A stretch of 64,000 nt of DNA from Candidatus Poribacteria bacterium (GCA_028818705.1 JAPPNJ010000031.1:1-64000); one strand, 5' to 3'; shown: positions 9,252-18,036, numbered from the stretch's first letter. The notes: generated by a model not told the origin, from the sequence alone. A program made the numbers and translations.

Positions 9252-10331
9252 CTAAAAATTTTCTCTTTGCACACCGGCTTCTGTCACCGGAGAATTTCTC
9301 GGCTCAAACGCCTCGTCTACGCCATAAAATTGATCACTTTGTGTTCCAATACCGAGTTCCGTTATACCGGGTCCAACCTGTTTATTGCCCTGAATAAAGT
9401 TATCTCGGAGTCTACCGCCATCGTAAACTGCCCAACCAACGTTCATCGTGATATTGTTGGAGACTATCTCTGGTGATGCAGTGGAATAACAGACAATGGC
9501 GTTCTCATAATTCGCACGGAGAATATTATACTGAATGCGGGGTCGAGAGTCATCTTCGCATATAATTCCGTAATTGTTGGCTGTGAATTCGTTGTATTCA
9601 ACATCTGGTGATGAACTCCCACGGAATTGTGAACCTGTGCCATTTCTATTAAATTCGTTGCTGGTAATGGTCGGACTGGTGTTTTCAGAAAGTACGCCTG
9701 TTTTGTTCTCACTGAGGAGGCATCTTTCGATTTGAACGGCGTCTGTTAGACATGTAATACCGACAGTGGCATGTTGGATACGGCAGTATGTTAGGCGGCT
9801 ATTCGGACTTTTAGATTCGATCTGAATGCCTGCCCAATCTCCTGCTTTCGGTGGATCAGCACTGACGGTTTTCTTCGGCTGCTGCATTTCGGTACTGCCG
9901 AAACCTTCTCCTAACATTTGCCCTTCTGTCCCCGTTGCAAACGGGTTTGTCGTTTCTGCTGCTGGCTCTTGTTGCTTTTCTCGCAGTCTACCTAAAGAGC
10001 CGAAAACTACCATCCGCTCTGGTGATCCTTCGGCGTAGAGTTCACCATGCACGATGAACTGGCTCGGAGTATCCGTCGGTTCAAAACCGACAATGGTGCC
10101 AGCACGGATAGTGAGTGTGATGCCTTCTGGAACAACAAGGGTGTCGGTAATATAAATGCGTCCGTCCCAGATCTCATTCTCTGCCAGTTCACCGGACTTC
10201 TCCATAATTTCTGAACTGGTGCTACCTACATCGAAGTTAAAAGTCTCGCCTTGGCATCCGCAATAGAGTCCAATTAAAATACAAGTAAGGGTAATAAAGG
10301 CATAGTGCTGTGTGGTGCTTATTATTTTCAT
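9252..10331 (-). CDS. Right-handed beta-helix protein, probably exported
   Basis: The 359-residue protein opens with a hydrophobic export signal ending LIGLYCGCQG. A Cys there could be lipidated, but the lipobox is poor. A short strand region includes PEGITLTIRAGTIVGF, a common cap of beta-helix proteins. From about residue 175 come repeated short turns of the PbH1/NosD type: NSRLTYCRIQHA, VQIERCLLSENKTGV, SPTITSNEFNRNGTG, SPDVEYNEFTANNYG, RPRIQYNILRANYENA and SPEIVSNNITMNVG. A low-complexity insert (about 100-150) interrupts the first coils. Such folds bind or cleave polysaccharide, but no catalytic set is evident. It is first in the minus-strand unit with the UbiA and sulfatase-like genes. 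Confidence 0.8.
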   Translation of the reverse strand: MKIISTTQHYAFITLTCILIGLYCGCQGETFNFDVGSTSSEIMEKSGELAENEIWDGRIYITDTLVVPEGITLTIRAGTIVGFEPTDTPSQFIVHGELYAEGSPERMVVFGSLGRLREKQQEPAAETTNPFATGTEGQMLGEGFGSTEMQQPKKTVSADPPKAGDWAGIQIESKSPNSRLTYCRIQHATVGITCLTDAVQIERCLLSENKTGVLSENTSPTITSNEFNRNGTGSQFRGSSSPDVEYNEFTANNYGIICEDDSRPRIQYNILRANYENAIVCYSTASPEIVSNNITMNVGWAVYDGGRLRDNFIQGNKQVGPGITELGIGTQSDQFYGVDEAFEPRNSPVTEAGVQRENF

Positions 10332-10380
10332 GATATATTTTTACCACAGTTATCGGTGTTCTGTCAAGGTGAAAAAAAGT

Positions 10381-10409
10381 TTGACATCAGCAGTTAAATT
10401 TGCTATAAT
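10381..10409 (+). promoter_or_regulatory. Consensus sigma70 promoter for ffh
   Basis: TTGACA (10381-10386), exactly 17 bases, then TATAAT (10404-10409). Both boxes match the consensus. A leader of about 155 bases follows before ffh. It contains GTTTAC/GTAAAC (10453-10473), which can form a small hairpin. Confidence 0.9.
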
Positions 10410-10574
10410 TGTATAGTTGGAAAGCGATGTTCGTACGCGACTGTGAAATCAGGGTTTACGCGTAGTGGGTAAACGCGCTTTAATGACGTTTCTAAAATAA
10501 GGTTGATAATTGCACATTTTGGACACGGGGATCACGAACACTATTCGCTCCTATAAAAAGAGGACGTATCGACA

Positions 10575-11984
10575 ATGTTTGAGAGTTTAGGTAATAGATT
10601 ACAAAGCACCCTCAAAAGAATCAAGGGGCAGGGAAAGCTCACAGAGAGCAACATTTCTGATACCTTGCGTGAGGTGCGGCGTGCTTTCTTAGAAGCAGAT
10701 GTTAACTATAAAGTCACACGTGAGTTTATAGAGCAAATTAAGACGCGTACCCTCGGTCAGGAGGTGCTCGGTAGTCTTACACCTGAACTTCAAATTGCTC
10801 GAATTATTGGTGAAGAACTCACGCAGTTGATGGGCAGCAAGGCGGAAAAGATTACCATTGCCCCGAGTGGACCTACGGTGATAATGCTTGCCGGGCTACA
10901 AGGTGCAGGTAAAACGACTGTAGCGGCGAAATTAGCACTTAAGTTTCGCAAAGAGGGACGTAAACCGCTGCTCGTTGCTGCTGACGTTTACCGACCCGCC
11001 GCCATTAAGCAGCTGCAAGTCCTCGGAGAACAGACTGAAACGCCTGTATTTTCGATGGGGACAGACGTCTCACCCGTTAAAATCGCTGAAGCATCTGTCA
11101 AGGAAGCTTTAGCACACGGACATAACTGTGTTATTATTGACACTGCTGGACGTTTGCATGTTAATGATGAATTAATGGACGAACTTCGGCAGATTAAGGA
11201 GGGTGTGAACCCTTCTGAAGTCCTACTTATCGTTGACGCGATGACAGGACAAGACGCTGTAAATGTTGCCGAAAACTTCAACAATGATTTGGACATTGAC
11301 GGTGTTATCCTCACCAAAATGGATGGTGATGCCCGCGGTGGTGCTGCGCTTTCGATCCGTCATATTACACACAAACCCATTAAGTTCGTTGGGGTCGGTG
11401 AGAAAATTGAGGCAGCTGCATTAGAGGAATTCCATCCAGAGCGGATGGCTTCACGCATCCTTGGGCAAGGCGATTTCCAAACTTTGCTTGAAAAAGCAGA
11501 AGAGGTTTTCAGCGAAGATCAGGCAAAAGAACTTGAGCGTAAACTCATAGAGAGCAAAGGGTTAGACTTTACCGATTTTCTGACACAACTTGAGCAGCTT
11601 AAAAATATGGGGCCCTTGGATCAATTGTTGGATCTGATGCCCTTTAAAAATCAATTGCCTGTTCAGAATCTCACGCCTGATGAGAGCCATCTACAGACAG
11701 CGAAGGCGATCATTCATTCAATGACGCCTGAGGAACGAAAAAATCCTCGGTTGTTAGACAGAAGTCGGAAACTTCGAATTTCCAAAGGCAGTGGAACAAC
11801 AGTAAACCAAGTGAACATGCTGATTTCGCAGCTACAGATGATGAATCGCATGCTGAATCAGCAGGCGGCGATGGCAATGCCGCAGATGGGAACCGGTTTA
11901 AAGATGGGGCGGAAAATGGGAGCGCTTCCTGGTCAGAAACGTAAGGCAGCGAGAAAGCCCCGAAAACGGAGACGCCGCAGGTAA
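10575..11984 (+). CDS. ffh: Signal recognition particle protein Ffh (SRP54)
   Basis: GTPase that binds signal sequences and SRP RNA and delivers ribosomes to FtsY at the membrane. The 469-residue protein has the N domain (1-90), the G domain with P-loop GLQGAGKTT (107-115), DTAGRLH and TKMDGDARGG, and a Met-rich M domain ending in a very basic tail (KRKAARKPRKRRRRR). Length is slightly above the usual 450. It has a strong promoter at 10381 and heads a translation-related unit running to yraN. The gene order ffh-rpsP-(khpA)-trmD-rplS is widely conserved. Confidence 0.98.
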   Translation: MFESLGNRLQSTLKRIKGQGKLTESNISDTLREVRRAFLEADVNYKVTREFIEQIKTRTLGQEVLGSLTPELQIARIIGEELTQLMGSKAEKITIAPSGPTVIMLAGLQGAGKTTVAAKLALKFRKEGRKPLLVAADVYRPAAIKQLQVLGEQTETPVFSMGTDVSPVKIAEASVKEALAHGHNCVIIDTAGRLHVNDELMDELRQIKEGVNPSEVLLIVDAMTGQDAVNVAENFNNDLDIDGVILTKMDGDARGGAALSIRHITHKPIKFVGVGEKIEAAALEEFHPERMASRILGQGDFQTLLEKAEEVFSEDQAKELERKLIESKGLDFTDFLTQLEQLKNMGPLDQLLDLMPFKNQLPVQNLTPDESHLQTAKAIIHSMTPEERKNPRLLDRSRKLRISKGSGTTVNQVNMLISQLQMMNRMLNQQAAMAMPQMGTGLKMGRKMGALPGQKRKAARKPRKRRRRR

Positions 11985-12052
11985 CGATAGGCACGATCTT
12001 AGGAATCTGCCTTTCTATAAACGCGGCGTGAATGCCATTAGGAGGTATTTTT

Positions 12053-12457
12053 TTGGCAGTTAGAATTAGATTACAGAGACACGGTAGGAAGAAACGTCCG
12101 TTTTATCGACTCGTCGCCACTGACGCACGTGCCCAAAGGGATGGTGTGTTTTTAGAACGCTTAGGCTATTACGATCCTTTAACAGATCCAGCGGACATCG
12201 TTATTGACGAAGAGAAAGCTTTGAAATGGTTGAGGCGCGGCGCGCAACCGTCCGATACGGCGAAACGTTTACTTTCAAAACGTGGAATTTTAATGAAATT
12301 TGAATACGAAAAGTTGGGCAGACCGATGCCGGGGGATGCTGTCGTCGAAGAAGTCGTTGAGGCGGGTGGTGCACAACCTGCTGACGCAGAAACAGTTGAA
12401 CCTGAAACGGACAGCTCACCCGATGAAGTAACACTCGAATCTGCTGAAGAAGAATAG
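12053..12457 (+). CDS. rpsP: Ribosomal protein S16
   Basis: Small-subunit protein of 134 residues. I choose TTG at 12053 as start because AGGAGG at 12040-12045 lies seven bases before it and the protein then begins [20 protein letters not shown], exactly like the family. An ATG 21 bases upstream (12032) would add seven non-family residues and overlap the ribosome site. The core ends near residue 85. A C-terminal acidic extension of about 45 residues rich in Glu, Asp, Val and Ala follows, as seen in some other phyla. Confidence 0.95.
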   Translation: MAVRIRLQRHGRKKRPFYRLVATDARAQRDGVFLERLGYYDPLTDPADIVIDEEKALKWLRRGAQPSDTAKRLLSKRGILMKFEYEKLGRPMPGDAVVEEVVEAGGAQPADAETVEPETDSSPDEVTLESAEEE

Positions 12458-12523
12458 GACGTATTTCAAAAGATTCCCCGGGGACAGGCAACAGACACTT
12501 CTACTGAAAATTGAAAGTGAACT

Positions 12524-12778
12524 ATGTTCAAAGAGTTGATTGAATACATCGTAAAGTCTCTCGTCGATTATCCCGATCAGGTGGTAGTTCAGGAAGTAAC
12601 TGGCGAAACGGTGGTTATTGTAGAGTTGACTGTCATGGAAGAAGATTTGGGAAAGATCATCGGTAGATACGGACGTACGCTTAAAGCCATAAGAAGTGTT
12701 CTCTATACTGCAGGATTGCAAGCAAATAAAAAAGTTATTCTTGAATTGATTGAACACCCGAGAGTAGAGGAGCAATAG
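12524..12778 (+). CDS. khpA: KH-domain RNA-binding protein KhpA
   Basis: Short cytoplasmic RNA-binding protein of 84 residues, usual for KhpA (YlqC). The KH signature is present as GKIIGRYGRT with the GxxG loop GRYG. KhpA normally pairs with KhpB and binds many transcripts. Its position between rpsP and the rimM/trmD genes is typical. Here it is followed directly by trmD, with rimM absent. Confidence 0.93.
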   Translation: MFKELIEYIVKSLVDYPDQVVVQEVTGETVVIVELTVMEEDLGKIIGRYGRTLKAIRSVLYTAGLQANKKVILELIEHPRVEEQ

Positions 12779-12851
12779 GAGTTTCGCTGACTACATGAGG
12801 TAGACGCATCAACTGAAAATGTAGGGTGTCGCTTGCAAGTCGATATTAAAG

Positions 12852-13580
12852 ATGAAGATTGATGTTCTCGCCTTGTTCCCAGAGATACTCGCGCCGGCGT
12901 TAAAAACGGGTATCCTTAAACGCGTTCAGAACGCGGACAAACTCACCGTCAACCTCCATAATCTTCGTGATTGGGCAACCGACAGACACCAGTCTGTTGA
13001 TGATTACCCTTATGGCGGTGGCGCAGGTATGATTCTTAAACCGGAACCTATCTTCGCAGCGATTGCGGCGTTGAACGTCAAGGAAACCGCACACGTTGTT
13101 TACCTAACGCCACAGGGCGTGCCGTTGACTCAGGCGCTCGCGGAATCGCTCTCCTTGGAATCGCATCTCATTCTTTTGTGCGGGCGTTACAAGGGAATTG
13201 ATGAGCGGGTCCGACATCAGTTGGTTGCAACCGAACTCTCCATCGGGGACTATGTTTTAAGTGGTGGAGAAATTGCTGCACTCGTTTTGATTGATGCCGT
13301 TGGTCGGGTGCTGCCAGGAGCGCTTGGCGATTACGAATCCGCACACGCTGATTCGTTTAGTCATGACCTGCTTGACCATCCGCACTACACGCGGCCCGCT
13401 GAGTTCGCCGGAATGAATGTCCCCGAGGTCCTCTTGAGTGGGGATCATGCAGATATTGAAAAGTGGCGATACGCAGAGGCACTCAAACGCACCGCAAAGC
13501 ACCGTCCAGATCTACTCCAAAAGCTGGACTTGAGTGAGGAAGACATCGCTATTCTTAAAACGGCAGGGTTGGTGGAATGA
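12852..13580 (+). CDS. trmD: tRNA (guanine37-N1)-methyltransferase
   Basis: SPOUT-family enzyme that methylates G37 of tRNAs reading CNN-type codons, preventing +1 frameshifts. The 242-residue protein carries PYGGGAGMILKPEP, the knot loops LLCGRYKGIDERV and SIGDYVLSGGEIA, and the late stretch PHYTRPAEF. Length and order with rplS are typical. The usual upstream neighbour rimM is missing. The start ATG has no strong ribosome site. Confidence 0.97.
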   Translation: MKIDVLALFPEILAPALKTGILKRVQNADKLTVNLHNLRDWATDRHQSVDDYPYGGGAGMILKPEPIFAAIAALNVKETAHVVYLTPQGVPLTQALAESLSLESHLILLCGRYKGIDERVRHQLVATELSIGDYVLSGGEIAALVLIDAVGRVLPGALGDYESAHADSFSHDLLDHPHYTRPAEFAGMNVPEVLLSGDHADIEKWRYAEALKRTAKHRPDLLQKLDLSEEDIAILKTAGLVE

Positions 13581-13669
13581 ACCGAAGTTATAGTTATCTA
13601 TTTTTTTAATGGCTTTTGCCAACCATGTTAGGATTGACGGAACTTATACTACATAAGGAGGAACAGGCA

Positions 13670-14014
13670 ATGAATTTGATTGAATCCGTTGAAAGCCAAT
13701 ATATGAAAAGTGATATCCCTGAGTTTGGTCCCGGGGATGTCGTCAAAGTAAACACTCGCATCCGAGAGGGACAAAAGGAACGTATTCAAACATACGAAGG
13801 TACCGTTATTCGTCGGGCACACGGCGGATTACGATCGACGTTTACAGTCCGTCGCGTCGCCTTCGGAGCAGGAAGTGAAAGGACTTTCCCTCTCCACTCA
13901 CCCAATATTGAGAGCATTCAGGTCGTTCGATACGGTGCTGTCCGCCGCGCGAAGTTGTATTACTTGCGCGACCGCACTGGAAGAGCCGCGCGCGTCAGAG
14001 AACGCAGAAGATAA
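13670..14014 (+). CDS. rplS: Ribosomal protein L19
   Basis: Large-subunit protein at the 30S interface. The ATG at 13670 follows AAGGAGGAACAGGCA, giving 114 residues, the usual size. An upstream in-frame ATG (13616) would add a non-family segment. Landmarks are [28 protein letters not shown] and the C-terminal [20 protein letters not shown]. It is followed 10 bases later by rnhB. Confidence 0.96.
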   Translation: MNLIESVESQYMKSDIPEFGPGDVVKVNTRIREGQKERIQTYEGTVIRRAHGGLRSTFTVRRVAFGAGSERTFPLHSPNIESIQVVRYGAVRRAKLYYLRDRTGRAARVRERRR

Positions 14015-14024
14015 CCTGGTGGAA

Positions 14025-14636
14025 ATGAACAGTTTTGAGCTTGCTTACCAACAAAGCGGCTATAAACAGATCGCAGGCATTGACGAGGCAGGCCGAGGCG
14101 CACTGGCAGGTCCCGTCATTGCCGCTGCTGTTATCCTACCCATTGATTGTACCCTTGACGGTTTAAATGATTCAAAGCAGCTGTCCCCGAAGCAACGCGA
14201 CCAACTCTGTGAAGATATCCGCCGCGTTGCTGTGTCAATAGGTGTCGGTTCCGTGGATAATCAGGAGATCGACCGTCTCAATATCCTTAATGCTTCTCTA
14301 TTCGCGATGCAGAAGGCGGTTGAAAAACTGACACCACAGCCCGATTGTCTGCTCGTTGATGGGATATATCTCCCACAAGTAGATATTCCCGGCGAGGCAA
14401 TTCCGAAAGGCGATAGCCGAAGTTATTCTATTGCTGCAGCCTCTATTATCGCCAAAACCACGCGCGATAGGCTCATGATTAAGTTGCATCACACCTACCC
14501 AAACTATGGATTCCTAAAACACAAAGGATATCCGACGTCCCAACATCGCCGAGCGATTGCACAGTTTGGTGCATCCGATATTCACCGACGTACCTTTAAA
14601 CTTCTCCCGGATGATCAAATCGAACTATGTTTCTAA
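14025..14636 (+). CDS. rnhB: Ribonuclease HII
   Basis: Cleaves RNA in RNA/DNA hybrids and single ribonucleotides in DNA. From ATG at 14025 it is 203 residues. The acidic site is visible as AGIDEAGRGALAGPV near the N-terminus, LNDSKQLSPKQR, LLVDG and SYSIAAASIIAKTTRDR. A longer open frame extends upstream into rplS but lacks family similarity, so the ATG after CTGGTGGAA is preferred. Coupled tightly to rplS. Confidence 0.95.
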   Translation: MNSFELAYQQSGYKQIAGIDEAGRGALAGPVIAAAVILPIDCTLDGLNDSKQLSPKQRDQLCEDIRRVAVSIGVGSVDNQEIDRLNILNASLFAMQKAVEKLTPQPDCLLVDGIYLPQVDIPGEAIPKGDSRSYSIAAASIIAKTTRDRLMIKLHHTYPNYGFLKHKGYPTSQHRRAIAQFGASDIHRRTFKLLPDDQIELCF

Positions 14637-14669
14637 GATGCCTACGCCCGCAGCTAACGGAGAACATAC

Positions 14670-15044
14670 ATGGATCGTTCACGTTTAGATGTTGCAAAAA
14701 TTGGTGAGTCATTGGCGGTCGCGCATCTCAAAGCACGCGGGTGTGAAATCCTTGCACAAAACTATCGAGCAATGCGCGGGGAAATTGATCTGATTGTACG
14801 GGATGGGCAATTTATCGTCTTTGTGGAAGTTAAAACACGGAGGAGTCTCAAATTCGGGGTGCCGCAAGCGGCTGTAACCAAGCAGAAACAGAAACAAATC
14901 TCAAAGGTAGCTTTGGCATATCTACAAGCAGAAAACTTATGGGATGCCCACTGTCGTTTCGATGTTATCGGTATCCACCTATCATCGCAGTCCAAGTTAT
15001 TGCGGCTTGAACACATCGAAAGTGCATTTGAATTTCAGCAGTAG
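14670..15044 (+). CDS. yraN: YraN family endonuclease-like protein (UPF0102)
   Basis: The 124-residue protein has the restriction-endonuclease-like core of the family: AQNYRAMRGEIDLIVRDG, FVEVKTR with the D-x-E-x-K arrangement, and a C-terminal CRFDVIGI. YraN genes commonly follow rnhB. The biochemical role is not well established; Holliday-junction-resolvase-like nuclease is the fold-based guess. The stop overlaps the terminator at 15043, closing the ffh unit. Confidence 0.92.
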   Translation: MDRSRLDVAKIGESLAVAHLKARGCEILAQNYRAMRGEIDLIVRDGQFIVFVEVKTRRSLKFGVPQAAVTKQKQKQISKVALAYLQAENLWDAHCRFDVIGIHLSSQSKLLRLEHIESAFEFQQ

Positions 15045-15068
15045 AGCAAGACACGGAAGTCTTGCTCT
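15043..15068. terminator. Hairpin terminator, ffh-yraN unit
   Basis: AGAGCAAGAC and GTCTTGCTCT make a perfect 10-bp stem with a six-base loop. It begins inside the yraN stop codon. It also lies 20 bases past the stop of the convergent gene ending at 15088, so it may serve both strands. Confidence 0.8.
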
Positions 15069-15087
15069 ATTACATGCACGGTGCCAC

Positions 15088-15711
15088 TTACTTACGCGAC
15101 GATTCTGGATCCAAGGCTGGATAGATTTCTATATCCGAACGGGTGATCATCGTGCCGACATAGAAAGTTAGCCAGTCTCCGCAGAGTTCAATAGACATGA
15201 ATTCGTCATCCCCCGCGATGTATTCGTGAAGCTCAACCTCAAATTTCTGTTCGCCTTCAACGTCAGTAACAGTGAGTGTTGCCGAGATGATTTCTTGTCG
15301 ATTGTATTCAACAGCAATATCGCTTTGCTCGTTCTCTGGATCTGGAAAATAGAGCGTCATTGTGTCTGGCAAGGGATCGCCAAGTTCACATTCATCATCA
15401 ACGATCCACCGGGAAATTTCGTATTCCTCCCGCGTTCCTGCCACATGGTCGACACCGATCACGACCTCTTCCTCCGCGTCTCGGATGTGATACATATAGC
15501 GACGGAGTGCCTCGCCTTCATACTTCTTTCGGGTGACAAGTTTGAAGGCACGAGAGGTATCTCCTGTCTCCTCGTATGTGATGATATCGGAGAGTTCGAT
15601 CATACTCTCAATCGGAATGTCGACCAATTCATGCCGCACCGCTTTTTTTGAGTCAGCATCTTTTCGCCTACCGAACAGCGATTTGCCATCTTTTCTACCA
15701 AATAATGCCAT
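15088..15711 (-). CDS. Hypothetical cytoplasmic protein, 207 aa
   Basis: An acidic protein with a basic N-terminal patch (MALFGRKDGKSLFGRRKD) and no membrane segment. It contains patterned strands such as IIRYEETGDTSRAFKL-like and WLTFYVGTMITRSDIEIYP, suggesting a beta-rich domain repeated in two halves. I do not recognise the family; DUF4178-like folds are a possibility I cannot test. It begins 8 bases after the stop of the Arg/Ser-rich membrane protein, so the two are almost surely one transcript. Confidence 0.7.
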   Translation of the reverse strand: MALFGRKDGKSLFGRRKDADSKKAVRHELVDIPIESMIELSDIITYEETGDTSRAFKLVTRKKYEGEALRRYMYHIRDAEEEVVIGVDHVAGTREEYEISRWIVDDECELGDPLPDTMTLYFPDPENEQSDIAVEYNRQEIISATLTVTDVEGEQKFEVELHEYIAGDDEFMSIELCGDWLTFYVGTMITRSDIEIYPALDPESSRK

Positions 15712-15719
15712 CTTGTCCC

Positions 15720-16838
15720 CTAAAAATAACCCTTATTGTACATCACTAACATGATCACCCCAACAACCAGGAGACTTCCAAAGATAAGGAGAAACCATGT
15801 TGCGCCTGAGGTGCTCTTCTCGATGACAACAGTTCGCGTCGCTGGCGGTGCACGCGCTGGGGCTGTTGTGGAGGTAGATGCTGACACTGTCGGCGTCTCT
15901 TCAGCAGCGGCAAGGAGCTCTTCTTTTAGTGCTGCTTCATCTGGGAGTTCATCAACGGTGAAAGATTCCGAACCTTCCCCGTAAAATTTATCTGGATTTT
16001 CCTCTACGTAACTTGCGACATAATCTTCGTCACGATTGGTGCCTGGATCTACATAATTCGGGTTAGGCTCGATACCTTGGCTTTCATAGTAGTCCTTGTA
16101 GTATTCGTATTCTGCTTGCTTTTTGGCACTCCAATGTGATCGGTCATAATCTCGATGGTGGTAGTGCCACATATAACTATGGCGGATCGCGTGATTGTAG
16201 TAATCATGGAAATAGATGCCAAACATCAGATTGTTAAACGCCATAGACGCGGCTAGGGGGTACATTGAATACCCCATCATGGGGTAGTAACCACCAAAGT
16301 TATTGACGGTAATCGTTTCCCGTTGCTGCCGACGCGCCCGTGCAGTTTCGCGATTGGCTTGCCGGTTTTGACGTTTCAAACTACGGTTTTCTGCCTTAAG
16401 TTGCCGTACCTGTTTTCGGTTTTGTGCCTTCACTTGCCGCTGTTGGCTGCGCGTCGCCGTCGTGTTTCGCGTTGAAGTTGCCGATGTAGCCCTGGCACGA
16501 CTGGTAGCGGTCTGCTTTTGACGTGCTACAGAACTCGCACGGGTTCCTGTGCTTCTTGATGTGCTGCTTCTGCTATAACTGCTGCCCGTGCTGCGTGTTG
16601 TGCGAGATGTTGAAGTCCGCGGACTCGTATAACTTCTACTTGTAGAAGAACGACTGGAAGAACGGCTATACGAACGGCTCGGCGTGGAACTCCGACGAGT
16701 GGTGCTGCGGCTGAAACTCCGGCTACGACTGAAACTCCGTCCACCACCCCGGCGACTCTCTACGATATCCGGTGCAAAGCTAAACAAAAAGACAACCAGA
16801 ACCGCGAGGACTGAAAACTTCCGAAATTTACCTTTCAC
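15720..16838 (-). CDS. Arg/Ser-rich exported or membrane protein with C-terminal TM helix
   Basis: The 372-residue protein starts at GTG (16836-16838) after AAGGAGGA. An N-terminal hydrophobic signal (about 9-25) is followed by a long Ser/Arg/Thr-rich stretch (about 29-130) with repeated SRS and RSS units. A basic Gln/Arg region (130-170), an aromatic Met/Tyr/His-rich section (about 175-250, GGYYPMMGYSMYP), an acidic Glu/Ala/Thr linker and one TM helix (about 345-365, WFLLIFGSLLVVGVIML) come next. No enzyme motif is seen. It resembles the RS-rich exported proteins of unknown role in several uncultured phyla. The C-terminal tail NKGYF would be cytoplasmic if the signal is cleaved. Confidence 0.75.
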   Translation of the reverse strand: MKGKFRKFSVLAVLVVFLFSFAPDIVESRRGGGRSFSRSRSFSRSTTRRSSTPSRSYSRSSSRSSTSRSYTSPRTSTSRTTRSTGSSYSRSSTSRSTGTRASSVARQKQTATSRARATSATSTRNTTATRSQQRQVKAQNRKQVRQLKAENRSLKRQNRQANRETARARRQQRETITVNNFGGYYPMMGYSMYPLAASMAFNNLMFGIYFHDYYNHAIRHSYMWHYHHRDYDRSHWSAKKQAEYEYYKDYYESQGIEPNPNYVDPGTNRDEDYVASYVEENPDKFYGEGSESFTVDELPDEAALKEELLAAAEETPTVSASTSTTAPARAPPATRTVVIEKSTSGATWFLLIFGSLLVVGVIMLVMYNKGYF

Positions 16839-16874
16839 CTTGATCTTCCTCCTTAGATTTTTTACCCAAAAAAC

Positions 16875-16903
16875 TTGACAAAAAATGCTGAATTTGTTAA
16901 AAT
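16875..16903 (+). promoter_or_regulatory. Sigma70 promoter for tRNA-Arg
   Basis: TTGACA (16875-16880), 17 bases, TAAAAT (16898-16903). The predicted start near 16910 is about 60 bases before the tRNA. Confidence 0.8.
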
Positions 16904-16922
16904 ATATTTCTAAAGATATATG

Positions 16923-16959
16923 AGTCCGAATCGGTTTCGTTTCCGAAACCTCTCGGACT
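16923..16959 (+). promoter_or_regulatory. Two-tier hairpin in the leader of tRNA-Arg
   Basis: AGTCCGA/TCGGACT form an outer 7-bp stem and GGTTTCG/CGAAACC an inner 7-bp stem, separated by a small internal loop. It lies in the transcript between promoter and tRNA. It could be a processing signal or a leftover of another structured RNA. It lacks a T-run, so a terminator is less likely. Confidence 0.6.
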
Positions 16960-16969
16960 TTCGATATGT

Positions 16970-17043
16970 GTGCCTGTAGCTCAGATGGATAGAGCGTTAG
17001 CCTCCGGAGCTAAAGGTCGGGCGTTCGAGTCGCCCCAGGCACG
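16970..17043 (+). tRNA. tRNA-Arg (anticodon CCG)
   Basis: A full cloverleaf can be drawn. Acceptor GTGCCTG pairs with CAGGCAC at 17036-17042, with discriminator G. The D stem is GCTC/GAGC. Anticodon stem TTAGC/GCTAA holds loop CTCCGGA, giving anticodon CCG (Arg, codon CGG). The T arm is GGGCG-TTCGAGT-CGCCC. CCA is not encoded. A run of six T follows, likely the terminator. Confidence 0.95.
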
Positions 17044-17151
17044 TTTTTTCGACTTGCACGCAAGTTAATCTCTGCTGAGTGAACCCTTACCTATTACCAA
17101 TTATGTTAGCATTAATAGAAATGGATGTCAAGGATATTTGAAAGGAAGAAT

Positions 17152-18036
17152 ATGGCACTTGACGTACGCGACGAGCAATTTTTAAAGTTCGTTGATTCCG
17201 AGGCACCTGTTGAACAAATCGCGACGGGATGCCAATTCACCGAGGGACCTCTCTGGCACGCTGTAGAGCGGTTTCTGCTTTTTAGCGATATTCCCGCAAA
17301 TAAGATGCGGCGGTGGGACGCAGACGCTGGAATGACAGTTTTCCGTGACCCATCCGGAAAATCAAACGGTTTAACTTATGATAAAGGCGGACACCTCATC
17401 GCTTGTGAACACGCTAACCGGAGAGTCTCGCGCACAACAGCAGATGGTCAAGTCCTTACAATTGCATCTCATTATGAAGGGAAACGCTTGAATAGCCCTA
17501 ATGATGTCGTCGTGAAGTCGGATGGGAGCATCTATTTCACCGATCCACCTTACGGCTTAAGCGCAGCGTATGGCGTTGAATCAGAGAAAGAACTTGATTT
17601 TCAAGGCGTCTACCGTTTGGCACCCAATGGGGACACCCTAACGCTTCTCGTTGATGATTTCGACAGACCCAACGGTCTCTGTTTTTCGCCAGATGAGTCC
17701 ATTCTTTATATCAACGACACTGAGCGCATGCACGTCCGAGCATTCGATGTGCAACCCGACGGCACAATTGCGAACGACCGTGTCTTCGGCGAGGAAGAGG
17801 GAGACACTGGCAAGCCAGATGGCATGAAAGCCGATATTCACGGGAATGTATACCTGACCGGCCCAGACGGAATTTGGGTTTTCGCACCTGACGGAACGCA
17901 CCTCGGAATTATTCTCGTTCCTGAACGCGCAGCCAACTTGGCATGGGGCGGTGATGACTGGAAGAGTCTCTTCATCACAGCAAGTACCTCCGTTTATCGC
18001 GTGGAATGCAAGGTCGCAGGAGTCGCAGTACCCTAA
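17152..18036 (+). CDS. SMP-30/gluconolactonase/LRE family protein
   Basis: Six-bladed beta-propeller lactone hydrolase family. I start at ATG 17152 because GAAAGGAAG precedes it; an ATG 27 bases upstream has no ribosome site. The 294-residue product has the metal ligands in context: TEGPLW (Glu), LNSPNDVVV (Asn), and FSPDESILYINDT (Asp). FTDPPYGL is also typical. These enzymes open sugar lactones such as gluconolactone. The stop TAA overlaps the ATG of dut by one base (TAATG), so the two are coupled. The substrate is not predictable. Confidence 0.9.
   Translation: MALDVRDEQFLKFVDSEAPVEQIATGCQFTEGPLWHAVERFLLFSDIPANKMRRWDADAGMTVFRDPSGKSNGLTYDKGGHLIACEHANRRVSRTTADGQVLTIASHYEGKRLNSPNDVVVKSDGSIYFTDPPYGLSAAYGVESEKELDFQGVYRLAPNGDTLTLLVDDFDRPNGLCFSPDESILYINDTERMHVRAFDVQPDGTIANDRVFGEEEGDTGKPDGMKADIHGNVYLTGPDGIWVFAPDGTHLGIILVPERAANLAWGGDDWKSLFITASTSVYRVECKVAGVAVP

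Noticed and set aside
12032-12052. ATG start for rpsP at 12032
   Set aside because: It would place the AGGAGG site inside the coding region and add seven residues absent from S16; TTG at 12053 has correct spacing.
16923-16959. Leader hairpin as an intrinsic terminator
   Set aside because: It lacks a T-run on the plus strand and lies between a good promoter and a functional tRNA.
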